A stretch of DNA of 15,249 bases from an uncultured Campylobacter sp. (GTDB lineage Bacteria > Campylobacterota > Campylobacteria > Campylobacterales > Campylobacteraceae). Positions 1-6,729 of the stretch are shown one piece after another. Location of the stretch: positions 1-15,249 of the forward strand of contig CAJPSJ010000013.1 in the NCBI GenBank assembly GCA_905373295.1, in the 5' to 3' direction. The position numbers were made by a program, and so were the translations under genes. Within the stretch, counting starts at the first letter, position 1; the number at the start of each line of letters is the position of its first letter. A model generated the notes under the pieces. The model was given only the letters and a program-made list of their open reading frames with translations, did no database searches and was not told the DNA's origin.

Positions 1-7
1 CTTTGTT

Positions 8-547
8 TTAGCGCGATGAGTTCATTATAAAGTGCCTTTTCGCTCTGCAGGCTAGGTGGTACTCGAGCTTTCTGGGGGTTTGATCTACTGCCGAGACAAA
101 GCAAACGCCGTATCCCTGCTGCATCCGGATAGACAAAACGTCGCCCTCCTCAAAACAGGGCGTTTTTTGCTTCGAAATTTTGGGCCGTTTAAGCGGTCTA
201 GAGTTTTCGCTTTTTAGCTGAAGCGCTAATTTATCAAGCGCTTTTTGTCGGCTCTTTTGAGATTTTTCAAAGACCTTGTTCCACATCTGGCTTGCGCCGC
301 CTTTTATGATAGCAAGGGCTTTTTCGCGGATTTCGTCACTTAAAAATCCGATCTTCCAAAGCGAATACGCCAGAGCCGTCCAATAAATCTCGCTATAAAG
401 CTCATCGGTGCAGAAATTTTCCGCCTGCGCCAAAACATCTTGCAGTATCGTTTCAACATTTTCGCCATCCTTGTATCGCTCGGTGATAGTCAAATATATA
501 TCGTATCCGTCGTCGCTGTCGATAATTTTCACCCCGTCTATCGCCAT
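8..547 (-). CDS. Hypothetical protein, probably frame-shifted near its C-terminus
   Basis: A 179-residue soluble protein of no function I can name. ATG at 545-547 is preceded by a good AAAGGAG site. Residues about 50-85 form a helical stretch rich in W, A and L (YWTALAYSLWKIGFLSDEI), followed by a basic linker (about 95-130) and a segment FEEGDVLSIRM (132-142). From memory this order (W-A-L helix, K-rich linker, GDV strand) recurs in uncharacterised bacterial proteins; that is not a family assignment. After residue ~158 the composition changes abruptly (HLACRAKRHFIMNSSR). Adding one base to the five-C run (plus-strand G run 74-78) switches to a frame that stays open to the window edge and reads QKARVPPSLQSEKALYNELI, which looks more protein-like. 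The true product is therefore probably longer and continues beyond base 1, unless the gene is decayed or the sequence has an error. Confidence 0.6.
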   Translation of the reverse strand: MAIDGVKIIDSDDGYDIYLTITERYKDGENVETILQDVLAQAENFCTDELYSEIYWTALAYSLWKIGFLSDEIREKALAIIKGGASQMWNKVFEKSQKSRQKALDKLALQLKSENSRPLKRPKISKQKTPCFEEGDVLSIRMQQGYGVCFVSAVDQTPRKLEYHLACRAKRHFIMNSSR

Positions 548-908
548 TTTTTCTCCTTTATTTTGATCTTTTTTGCCGATTTCACCGGCTAAATTTTATC
601 AAAATTTGAGCGCCTAAAAGACGTTTTATTTTAAATACAAATTTAAAAGGAGCACTTGCTAAAAACGCCGAAAACGAAAGTAAAATTTAAAGTAGAAAGT
701 CGGGCAAATTTGAAGATTTAGCAAGTTAAATTTTCACTTCGTCTGCAAGTCCGTCAAATTAAGGATAAAATTTTACTACCCAAATTTTAGCCGTGATCAA
801 AAATACGCAAGCAAAAAACTATTTTGCGTTAAAGTCCTCAAATTTAGTCGGTAAATTTCGCTCCAAAGAGCGGTTTTAAACGTCGATGTTTGATTAAATT
901 TAAAAATC
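548..908. other. Gene-free stretch, AT-rich
   Basis: About 360 bases between the stop of the TauE-like gene and the start of the hypothetical gene below it, both on the minus strand. I see no open frame with a plausible start or composition. It is rich in AAATTT words, holds a terminator-like hairpin around 799-829 and a small hairpin CGCTC-CAAA-GAGCG at 859-872 with no strong U-tract. It presumably also carries the promoter of the 8-547 gene. Confidence 0.5.
799..829 (-). terminator. Candidate rho-independent terminator of the TauE-like gene
   Basis: Read on the minus strand, ACGCAA (829-824) can pair with TTGCGT (810-805) around a 13-nt loop. It is followed directly by ATTTTTG (804-798). 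It lies about 80 bases past the TauE-like stop. The stem is only 6 bp, so this is tentative. Confidence 0.35.
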
Positions 909-1697
909 TTAAAAACTAGCTAAAAGATCCGAAACCCAAAATCCAAGCCGTGCCAAAAGTCCTAAATCTAAAAATTTATCTACCGTTATACAAAGTATCG
1001 TGACGATAAGTGCGATCATCCAGCGCTTTTGAGTCTTTTTACCGATCTTGTGCGAGGTTTTGACTCCCGCGTAAACGCCCGCTAGCGAGCCGACTCCGAG
1101 CAACGCGCCAATCTTGTAGTACACGAGTCCGTGTGCGGAAAGGCTCAGAAAGCCCGCGCTTGAGGAAAATATCACGAAAAATAGCCCCGTGCTGACGGCC
1201 TTTTTGATGTCGTAGTTTAAAAAGCTGATCAAAATAGGCATCACGAATACCGCGCCGCCGATACCCACGCTGATCGCCACGGCGCCCACCGCAAGCCCCA
1301 CGATAAAGAGCAAAATTTTAGATTCGTTGGCCTCGCCCGTGGGCTCGGTCGGGGTTTTGAAGAGTTTGATTAAATTTATGATCTGCACCAAAATGAGCGT
1401 GCCGAGTAGAAATTTTGAGGAGAAATAGCTTACGATAAAGCCGCTGCTAAGCGCGCCGCAAAAGCCTCCAAGCCCCAGCACCAGCGCGGGCGCGACGTCG
1501 AGCATTTTGCTTTTAAAATTTACGAACGAGCCGAAAATCGAGCTGAAGATCATCTGCATGATGCTGATGCCGATGGCGTACTTGACGTCGTAGCCGAAGA
1601 GCATCATCACGGGCACCACGACCGTGCCGCCGCCGATGCCGAAAAATCCGCTGATAAAGCCTACGCAGGCGCCGATTAAAATGTATTCAAAAAACAT
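909..1697 (-). CDS. TauE/SafE family membrane permease
   Basis: A 262-residue inner-membrane protein of the TauE/SafE family (Pfam TauE, formerly DUF81), members of which are proposed exporters of sulfite, sulfoacetate or related organosulfur anions. The sequence shows about eight hydrophobic helices in two halves. Each half opens with the family's glycine-rich signature: GFFGIGGGTVVVP at residues 17-29 and ISVGIGGAVFVMP in the middle of the protein, consistent with the known internal duplication. A polar linker (KTPTEPTGEANESK) separates the halves. Length fits the family. ATG at 1695-1697 follows AAGGA at a short distance. The nearest upstream gene on the same strand is the broken small gene at 1810-2095, with a gap of about 110 bases. 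No sulfur-metabolism gene lies nearby, so the substrate cannot be inferred. Confidence 0.9.
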   Translation of the reverse strand: MFFEYILIGACVGFISGFFGIGGGTVVVPVMMLFGYDVKYAIGISIMQMIFSSIFGSFVNFKSKMLDVAPALVLGLGGFCGALSSGFIVSYFSSKFLLGTLILVQIINLIKLFKTPTEPTGEANESKILLFIVGLAVGAVAISVGIGGAVFVMPILISFLNYDIKKAVSTGLFFVIFSSSAGFLSLSAHGLVYYKIGALLGVGSLAGVYAGVKTSHKIGKKTQKRWMIALIVTILCITVDKFLDLGLLARLGFWVSDLLASF

Positions 1698-1809
1698 CCG
1701 TATTCCTTATTTCAGCCCCTTTGGTCTCGCCGAATTCCGCTTTTTGCGGCTTGTAATTAAATTTTACTGTTTTGCGAGTCTTTAAATTTAAGCGCAAAAT
1801 TTAGTAAAT

Positions 1810-2095
1810 TTAAGCCTTGTAGAGGTAAAATTTGCCGTTTGCGTGGCGGATCAGGCTAAAAAATTCCGCCCTATCGTCTATACAGCGCCAGCTTTTTATC
1901 TGCGCTTTGTGAGTATCAAACAGCATGTATTCGCCGCCGCTAAAGCTTGTCGCGCCGAGCCTATATGCGTCTTTTACGATCTCATATCCGCCGCTTAAAT
2001 TTATCGTTTGGCGCCGGGTAAAATTTTGCCTCTCAAAAAAAGCTTCCGCCTGCTTGATGCGCTTGGTATTGCGCGGAATTTACGGCATTTGCCAT
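1810..2095 (-). pseudogene. Small conserved-looking gene broken by a one-base frameshift near its 5' end
   Basis: ATG at 2093-2095 follows a strong AAGGAG site and reads MANAVNSAQYQAHQAGGSFF, then meets TGA at 2033-2035. The next frame carries a clean coding sequence: TKRIKQAEAFFERQNF, then TRRQTINLSGGYEIVKDAY, RLGATSFSGGEYMLFDTHK, KSWRCIDDRAEFFSLIRH and ANGKFYLYKA, ending at TAA 1810-1812. That frame has its own stop at 2080-2082 and no ATG early enough. Removing one base around 2069-2074 (the GCGCAATACC stretch) joins the two into one protein of about 94 residues. The span, 286 bases, equals 95 codons including the stop plus one extra base, as expected for a single insertion. I do not recognise the family. 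It could be a true pseudogene, a programmed shift or a sequencing error. Confidence 0.6.
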
Positions 2096-2124
2096 CGTGC
2101 GCTCCTTAAAATTTTATGAAGACG

Positions 2125-2217
2125 GGTTAAATTTTACGCTGCCGCCAACGGCTCTCGCTTCTTAAAATTTCATGCAAACCGAATAAATTTAGCCTCGCAT
2201 GGCGGCAAAATTTGACC
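2125..2217. repeat. Imperfect inverted repeat
   Basis: The left arm GGTTAAATTTT-acgct-GCCGCC (2125-2146) matches the reverse complement of GGCGGCAAAATTTGACC (2201-2217), apart from one mismatch and a 5-base insertion. The arms are 54 bases apart. It could form a long imperfect stem. Function unknown. Confidence 0.5.
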
Positions 2218-2289
2218 GCTAGACGGCAAAGCCCAATCATTTGGCGGTAACCGATAACCGCTAAGCGTAGCCTATGAGCGCTATGTACC

Positions 2290-2351
2290 AGCGCCGAAAT
2301 TTTAAATCTTGCCTTGTGAATTTCATAAAATTTACGCGCAGTTTCGGCGCT
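2290..2351. repeat. Perfect 10-bp inverted repeat with structured loop
   Basis: AGCGCCGAAA (2290-2299) is the exact reverse complement of TTTCGGCGCT (2342-2351). The 42-base loop holds a second possible pairing, AAATTTTA (2297-2304) with TAAAATTT (2326-2333). It would make a stable GC-capped hairpin in RNA from either strand. No U-tract follows, so it is not an obvious terminator. Confidence 0.55.
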
Positions 2352-2404
2352 CTGCGAATACTTGCGAGATACCGCACCGCCTTCAAACGCTCGCACACGA
2401 GAGC

Positions 2405-2573
2405 CTGAAATTTTATGAGCATTTGAAATTCCATAGCATTTAAATTTCACGATATTTAAAATTCCACGGCATTTTGAAATTTCACGACGTTTTAAATTCC
2501 AGCGAAATTCGAAATTTCGCAAGTATTTGAAATTTCACAATCTTTAAAATTCCTCTAGCGTCTTAAATTTTTC
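2405..2573. repeat. Degenerate tandem array, about 10 units with 17-18 bp period
   Basis: AAATT cores start at 2408, 2426, 2442, 2459, 2477, 2494, 2512, 2530, 2547 and 2565, a step of 16-18 bases each time. On the minus strand the unit is roughly GTGRAATTTYAAATRCY. The centres are near-palindromic (GAAATTTC or variants) and the flanks end mostly in CAC or CCA on the plus strand. The units nearly alternate between GAAATTT and GGAATTT on the minus strand, hinting at a 35-bp higher-order unit. The spacing is much more regular than the scattered AAATTT words elsewhere in the window. Confidence 0.65.
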
Positions 2574-2720
2574 CGACGCGAGCAGGCAAACCGCCCGGAC
2601 GGGCAAACCGCTCAAATTTGCTCGCCTGCGCTGTGCCGCTAGATATTACTCAAATTTACTCTCCTCCGTAGCGACGTTAGCGTATAAATTTAAAATTTTA
2701 CTCGCCCGAGACCGCGACTA

Positions 2721-4145
2721 TTACTCGGATTTATTCCCCTCCTTGGCGCCCGAAATTTTATCCAGCACCTTCTTGCCGACCTCGCTTTGATTTAGCGCTT
2801 CAAGCATCGCGGCTAGCTGCGTGCCGCCCTTGGCGCTTAAAATTTCGCCGAATTTACTCATCCCCTCGCCTACGCTGCCTTCGTTTGCGATGATCTTAAG
2901 ATCCGCCGCGCTTAGCGCCTTGGCCTGCTCCAGACCGATATCGCGGTTCGCTTCGATCTGTTTGATCGAAATGAGATAGGTCTGGTATCCTTGATTTTCG
3001 CCGATCTCGCGCGCGAGCTCGATCTGTGCGTTTACGGGCGCGAGCTCCTTCAGCCTAAGCGCCTCGGCCTCGGCAGAGCCTATCTTTAGCGTACCCTGCG
3101 CCTCTTTGTCCTTCATCTCCAAAAGCGCCGCAGCGGCGAGAAACTGCTTCTCTTTATCGCCCTGCGCTACTAAAATTTGATTTTCCTTGATCGCTTCGGC
3201 GTCGCGGATTTTGGCGTTTTTACGCGCTTCGGCGTCGATCTCGATCTTGCGCTGCTCCTGCTCGGCTTTTACGATCTCCACTTGCTTTTTGATCTCGGCC
3301 TGCTTGACGTCGTTTACCCGCACGACCTCCATCGCCTTTTCCTGCGTGATCTTTTGCTGATCCTTGATGAGCTGCTCGGCTTGCTCCTTTGAGATCGCGA
3401 CTTCGCGCTCGTTTTCGACGGTTTTAAGGCCCACCATCTTATTGGCCTCCTGCTGGCGCACTTCGGTTGCCTGCGCGGCTTCGATCTCGGCGATCTGGGC
3501 AAGCTTGGTGTTGTTTGCGACCTCGACGCGGCTTTCCTTTTCGATCTGGGATTTTTTCTTCTCCATTATGTTAAAGATAACCTTGCTGCCGCTGCTATCG
3601 CGGATATCCATCAGCTCGATGTTTTTGACGGGCTCGATACCCCAGTTTTGCAGCTGCGTCTTTACCGCCTTGGTAAAATCGTCTCCGAGCTCGGAGCGGA
3701 TCTGCAAGATGTCCTCAAGTACGCGGCTTGAGAGGATCGAACGGATCGAGCCTTGGATGATATTGGTAAGCTGGTTATTCAAATCTTGAAAATTATTGAC
3801 GCGTTGTGCGGCTAAATTTGAATCCACGATCCTAAAAAACGCTGTAATATCGACTACGAAAGGAAGCCTGCCCAGATCATACGCCTCGTAATCCTCGATC
3901 TTGATACTAAAGACCGAGACCGGCAAAACGATCTTCGTAACGCCCAGCGCCGGCACCCAGCTCGGGAATTCGTAGTAGCTGTTGCCGTTGCCGGTATCTT
4001 TGCCGTAGCTCGTCGTCTTACGCGCGCTCTGGACGATATGCACTTCGTTCGTCTCCACTATGCGCCTGAAAAACAGAGGCACGATGATAAAAAGCGCGAT
4101 TAAAACCCCGGCGGCGGCGCCGATCAAATATAAAATTTCACCCAT
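2721..4145 (-). CDS. Flotillin-like SPFH-domain membrane scaffold protein
   Basis: A 474-residue protein of the flotillin/YqiK/FloT group, which forms oligomeric scaffolds in membrane microdomains. An N-terminal hydrophobic anchor (about 4-25) is followed by RRIVETNEVHIVQSARK, typical of the start of the SPFH (band 7) domain, which runs to about residue 200 (LPFVVDITAFFRIVD, then NNQLTNIIQGSIRSILSS and the region near NWGIEPVKNIELMDIRD). A long charged coiled coil rich in E, A, K and Q fills about 195-370, and a flotillin-type C-terminal part with LSAADLKII follows. Length is close to the roughly 500 residues of FloT-type proteins. ATG at 4143-4145 follows AAGGAGAG. NfeD-type partner genes that often accompany bacterial flotillins are not adjacent. 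It is divergent from the binding-protein gene at 4305. High GC at third codon positions creates several spurious antisense frames here. Confidence 0.9.
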   Translation of the reverse strand: MGEILYLIGAAAGVLIALFIIVPLFFRRIVETNEVHIVQSARKTTSYGKDTGNGNSYYEFPSWVPALGVTKIVLPVSVFSIKIEDYEAYDLGRLPFVVDITAFFRIVDSNLAAQRVNNFQDLNNQLTNIIQGSIRSILSSRVLEDILQIRSELGDDFTKAVKTQLQNWGIEPVKNIELMDIRDSSGSKVIFNIMEKKKSQIEKESRVEVANNTKLAQIAEIEAAQATEVRQQEANKMVGLKTVENEREVAISKEQAEQLIKDQQKITQEKAMEVVRVNDVKQAEIKKQVEIVKAEQEQRKIEIDAEARKNAKIRDAEAIKENQILVAQGDKEKQFLAAAALLEMKDKEAQGTLKIGSAEAEALRLKELAPVNAQIELAREIGENQGYQTYLISIKQIEANRDIGLEQAKALSAADLKIIANEGSVGEGMSKFGEILSAKGGTQLAAMLEALNQSEVGKKVLDKISGAKEGNKSE

Positions 4146-4304
4146 TTTCTCTCCTTCAAAAATGCTAAATTTAAAATGGATTATATAAAAATTTACTTTG
4201 AAAAATAATAAATGATCGCAACGGCGGCGGTTAAAATTTACGGAATTTTAATGAGATTTTTTGTAATATCTCGGCGTATATTTCAATACCGTTTAGGAGA
4301 AAAA

Positions 4305-5324
4305 ATGAAAAAATTTTTACTGCTGCTTTTAGCGGGTGCGCTTTTTGCGAACGCGGCAGAGCTTAGAACTATCAAGGATATGGACGGCGCCGAGGTTAAA
4401 ATCCCCGCAAACGTGGAGCGCATCGCAGCGCTTTGGCATGCGAACAACCAAATTTTGCTGGCCCTCGGCGGAGCGGATAAGATCGTCGCCACCACCGATA
4501 ATATCAGCAAAAACGCATGGTTTCTTAAAATTTATCCGCGCCTGGCGCAGATCCCCGTGCTGCTAAAAAATAACGACGTAAATTTAGAGGAGCTAATGAG
4601 CCGTAACCCCGACGTAGTCATCATCTCAACCGCACTGGCGGGCGAAAATTTAGCTAAGCAGGGCTTTACGGTTTTAAAGGCATCCTTTAGCGACTACGAG
4701 CAGATGAGGCGCAGCATCAGGATGTGCGGCGATATGCTAGGCGGCGACGCACCGCAAAGAGCGAAGGATCTGGTCTCAAATTTAGATAAAAATATCGCTT
4801 TGGTTAGCGGCCGCACCGCAAATTTAAGCCCCGATAAGCGCCCGCGCGTCCTTCACATCGTAGGCGGAACCGATCTTTTAAAGATCGACGGCAAGGGCAC
4901 GCTGATCGATTCTTGGATAGAGCTTGCGGGCGGCACAAATGCGATCACCGCCACAAAAGGCCCGATGAAAACGATCACCGCCGAGGAGATCATCGCTAGC
5001 AACCCGCAGATCATAATCGTGGGCGGCGATCATAACGAAGATGCGGTAGCTCAGATCAAATCTAGCCCGATCTACAGCGGCACGGATGCGGTAAAAAACG
5101 GGCGCGTCTACGGCAATCCGCGCGGGGTTTTCAACTGGGATCGATACGGAGCGGATGCGGTGCTTCAAATTTTATGGGCGGCCAAAACCATCCAGCCCGA
5201 GCTATTTGCCGACATCGACGTGAAAGCCGAAACGAAGGCGTTTTATAAAAAATTTATGAATTACGAGCTCAGCGACGAGGAATTTGGCTATATTTTAAAA
5301 GGACTTAACCCGGAGGGTAAATAA
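4305..5324 (+). CDS. Periplasmic substrate-binding protein, iron-complex/cobalamin type (orphan)
   Basis: A 339-residue protein of the Peripla_BP_2 (FhuD/BtuF/CeuE-like) family, which delivers siderophore-, haem- or cobalamin-type ligands to an ABC importer. I chose ATG 4305 over the in-frame ATG at 4212 because TAGGAG lies just upstream and a typical signal peptide starts there: MKKFLLLLLAGALFANA, likely cleaved before AEL. Family hallmarks are IPANVERIAALWHANNQILLALGG near the mature N-terminus, DVNLEELMSRNPDVVIIS in the first lobe, the long linking helix (residues ~145-165), TAEEIIASNPQIIIVGG in the second lobe, and a C-terminus (KAFYKKFMNYELSDEEFGYI) like iron-type binding proteins of Helicobacter and Campylobacter. 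There is no lipobox. No permease or ATPase gene is adjacent, so it must work with components encoded elsewhere, or alone. The ligand is not determinable from sequence. Confidence 0.85.
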   Translation: MKKFLLLLLAGALFANAAELRTIKDMDGAEVKIPANVERIAALWHANNQILLALGGADKIVATTDNISKNAWFLKIYPRLAQIPVLLKNNDVNLEELMSRNPDVVIISTALAGENLAKQGFTVLKASFSDYEQMRRSIRMCGDMLGGDAPQRAKDLVSNLDKNIALVSGRTANLSPDKRPRVLHIVGGTDLLKIDGKGTLIDSWIELAGGTNAITATKGPMKTITAEEIIASNPQIIIVGGDHNEDAVAQIKSSPIYSGTDAVKNGRVYGNPRGVFNWDRYGADAVLQILWAAKTIQPELFADIDVKAETKAFYKKFMNYELSDEEFGYILKGLNPEGK

Positions 5325-5827
5325 GACGCGGAACCGAAGCAACGACGTCGGCGCCGCACCTAGCAGGCAACCCGTGCCGAACAGTTTCATCGTGTAGTAG
5401 GCAACGAGTACATCGGCACAGAATGTTTCATCGTGCGACGCACATCAGCGCCGAGCAGACCGCCCGTCCTATCTCGACACCGGATAGACAAATCGTCTAG
5501 TCATACGGGCGAACGGGCGTCGTATCGTCAAAACAAGCGCCGCTATCTCGCATTTTGGCGCGTTGAAATACGGATGCCGTCCACATAAAGCGCAGATCCC
5601 ATCGTTGCTCGGCGCGTCGATACCTAAATGACGGCGTCGCTGCCACATTGTCCCAACTGAAACGGTATCCTTAACGCGCGGCGTACCGAGCGAGCAGCGC
5701 ACCCGAATATACAGCGCGAGGCGGAGTAAAATTTAAACCCGCGGCGGGTGAAAAAGGACAAAGCAACGACAAGCAAACAAGGGCAAAATAAAGCTGCAAG
5801 ATAAAATTTAAAGCAAAGGAAGCGGTC
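5325..5827. other. Gene-free block with atypical composition
   Basis: About 500 bases between two plus-strand genes. Up to about 5725 it almost lacks the AAATTT words seen in the other gaps, is rich in CG dinucleotides, and shows no frame with convincing protein composition; the 77-codon minus frame at 5469-5702 has no ribosome binding site I trust and odd composition. It contains a short imperfect duplication (5361-5435), a TAGAC-AAATC-GTCTA hairpin near 5482-5496 and a compact ACCCG-CGG-CGGGT hairpin (5737-5749). The last 100 bases return to typical AT-rich leader sequence and presumably carry the promoter for the methyltransferase-like gene. It may be a decayed gene or foreign remnant. Confidence 0.5.
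5361..5435. repeat. Imperfect tandem duplication, two units of 34 and 41 bp
   Basis: Unit one (5361-5394) and unit two (5395-5435) both start TAG[C/T]AGGCAAC and both end TTTCATCGTG. They share GT and ACAG in between, and differ by two short gaps and a few substitutions. The units abut directly. No third unit is clear. Confidence 0.6.
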
Positions 5828-6391
5828 ATGGAAATTTCATTTTTTACGACGCTTGAGTCTTCTCTAACAGGCGCTTGGATACCCTCATTTGCGATGGTGC
5901 TGATACAGTTCGTGTATATGTTTATCTACAAGGAGGTCGGCAAGCGCGCCACCGATACCTCGTGGTACACGCTCGCGGACAAGCGAAATGCGATCATAAG
6001 CTCGCTGCTGCAAGTAGCGCTGCTTATTTTATCGGTGTTTGTACCGCTTAAGACGGGCAGCGCGTGGTTTTGGATCGGGGCGGTGATCTACGTAGCGGCT
6101 TTTGCGGGCTTCATCAAGGCATTTTACGACTATGCGGCAGCCCCTGCGGACAGAGCTGCACAGAGCGGCATCTACCGCCTATCGCGCAATCCGATGTATT
6201 TCTTTTATTTCCTCGGCATGGCGGGCGTTTGCGTCGCCTCGGCGTCGCTGTGGCTACTCATAGTGATAGTGCCCTTTGCCGTATATAACCATCTCGTGGT
6301 CCTGGGTGAAGAGCGCTACTGCGAGCAAGCCTACGGACAGGAGTATCTGAAGTATAAACGCAAGACGCCGAGATATTTTTTGTTCTTTTAA
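5828..6391 (+). CDS. ICMT/PEMT-like membrane methyltransferase family protein
   Basis: A 187-residue inner-membrane protein of the isoprenylcysteine carboxyl methyltransferase / phospholipid methyltransferase superfamily. Members transfer a methyl group from S-adenosylmethionine to a lipid-anchored or membrane substrate; bacterial substrates are mostly unknown. About four hydrophobic helices are visible (about 18-35, 57-74, 79-100, 127-153). The SAM-binding C-terminal signature is intact: GIYRLSRNPMY at 114-124 and GEERYCEQAYGQEYLKYKRK at about 160-179, with the expected E161-E162 pair and closing KTPRY. ATG 5828 follows AAAGGAAG. It stands alone: the upstream gap is about 500 bases and the next gene converges from the other strand. 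The family assignment is strong, the substrate unknown. Confidence 0.85.
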   Translation: MEISFFTTLESSLTGAWIPSFAMVLIQFVYMFIYKEVGKRATDTSWYTLADKRNAIISSLLQVALLILSVFVPLKTGSAWFWIGAVIYVAAFAGFIKAFYDYAAAPADRAAQSGIYRLSRNPMYFFYFLGMAGVCVASASLWLLIVIVPFAVYNHLVVLGEERYCEQAYGQEYLKYKRKTPRYFLFF

Positions 6392-6729
6392 GGGAGGCGG
6401 CGCGCGATTGAGCCCTAAAGCAAGAGCGTAAATTTAGATAACGCTTTAAAATTTTAACCAGACTTGCGAGCTAATTTTAAAATTTGCCCAAAATTTTAAG
6501 GACTGCGAGATATAGGCTTAAATTTAGAACTAAATTTAAAAACCCGAAATTTAAAATTATTTCGCCGTCTAGGCTAAATTTAAAATGGTGCAGTACTTAA
6601 AACGCCATTTTAAATTTACGCTTGCACGCACCACAGCATCGTCAAGCGCGCGACTCCACCAACGGCAAAAGCAAACTATGACGACGGCTGCTAAGCGAAG
6701 TCCAATTCACGCCCATATCCGCAAGCAGC
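6392..6729. other. Gene-free convergent intergenic region
   Basis: About 340 bases between the convergent methyltransferase-like and NlpC/P60 genes. From 6430 to 6620 it is packed with AAATTT and TTTAAAATTT words at irregular spacing and ends in a long stem-loop (6575-6618). From 6620 to 6729 it is of mixed composition, with no recognisable feature. A 70-codon plus-strand frame begins inside the stem-loop and is not convincing as a gene. Confidence 0.5.
6575..6618. terminator. Long stem-loop between convergent genes, possible bidirectional terminator
   Basis: TAAATTTAAAATGGTG (6575-6590) pairs with CGCCATTTTAAATTTA (6603-6618) over 16 positions with a single G-T pair, around a 12-base loop. 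It sits between two genes pointing toward each other, where a shared terminator is expected. Against this, it is ~180 bases from the plus-strand stop and ~110 from the minus-strand stop, the stem is AT-rich and no clean U-run follows. It could instead be a short repetitive palindromic element. Confidence 0.45.

Larger units (their letters stand above)
2096..2720. other. Long gene-free tract built of inverted and tandem repeats
   Basis: About 625 bases between the flotillin stop and the ribosome binding site of the broken small gene. A 131-codon open frame (2127-2522, minus) exists, but its translation simply reflects the repeats and I reject it. What the tract holds: an imperfect inverted repeat (2125-2217), a short hairpin GCGGT/ACCGC (2242-2259), a perfect 10-bp inverted repeat (2290-2351), about ten AT-rich repeat units (2405-2573), and a CGAGCA/TGCTCG dyad (2579-2624). 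The last encloses two copies of GGCAAACCGC 17 bp apart (2585 and 2602). Nothing resembles a transposase or a tRNA. Confidence 0.6.

Noticed and set aside
1925..2119. 64-codon open frame on the plus strand
   Set aside because: It lies antisense to the frameshifted small gene at 1810-2095, whose minus-strand frame is far more protein-like.
2127..2522. 131-codon open frame on the minus strand
   Set aside because: It is a translation of the repeat tract, rich in K, R, I and F in a ~6-residue rhythm, has no convincing ribosome binding site and no domain-like region.
2405..2573. CRISPR array
   Set aside because: The units are 17-18 bp and degenerate throughout, with no identical repeats separated by unique ~30-bp spacers and no cas genes.
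3177..3789. Two plus-strand frames inside the flotillin gene
   Set aside because: Antisense shadows of the coiled-coil region, leucine- and serine-rich from complementing E, K and Q codons.
4146..4304. Possible Fur box ahead of the iron-complex-type binding protein
   Set aside because: AT-rich words such as AAAAATAATAAATGATC are present, but the match to a Fur consensus is too weak in such AT-rich DNA to claim.
5469..5702. 77-codon minus-strand frame in the AAATTT-poor gap
   Set aside because: No ribosome binding site I trust, arginine- and proline-rich composition, no hydrophobic core or motif; more likely chance in CG-rich DNA.
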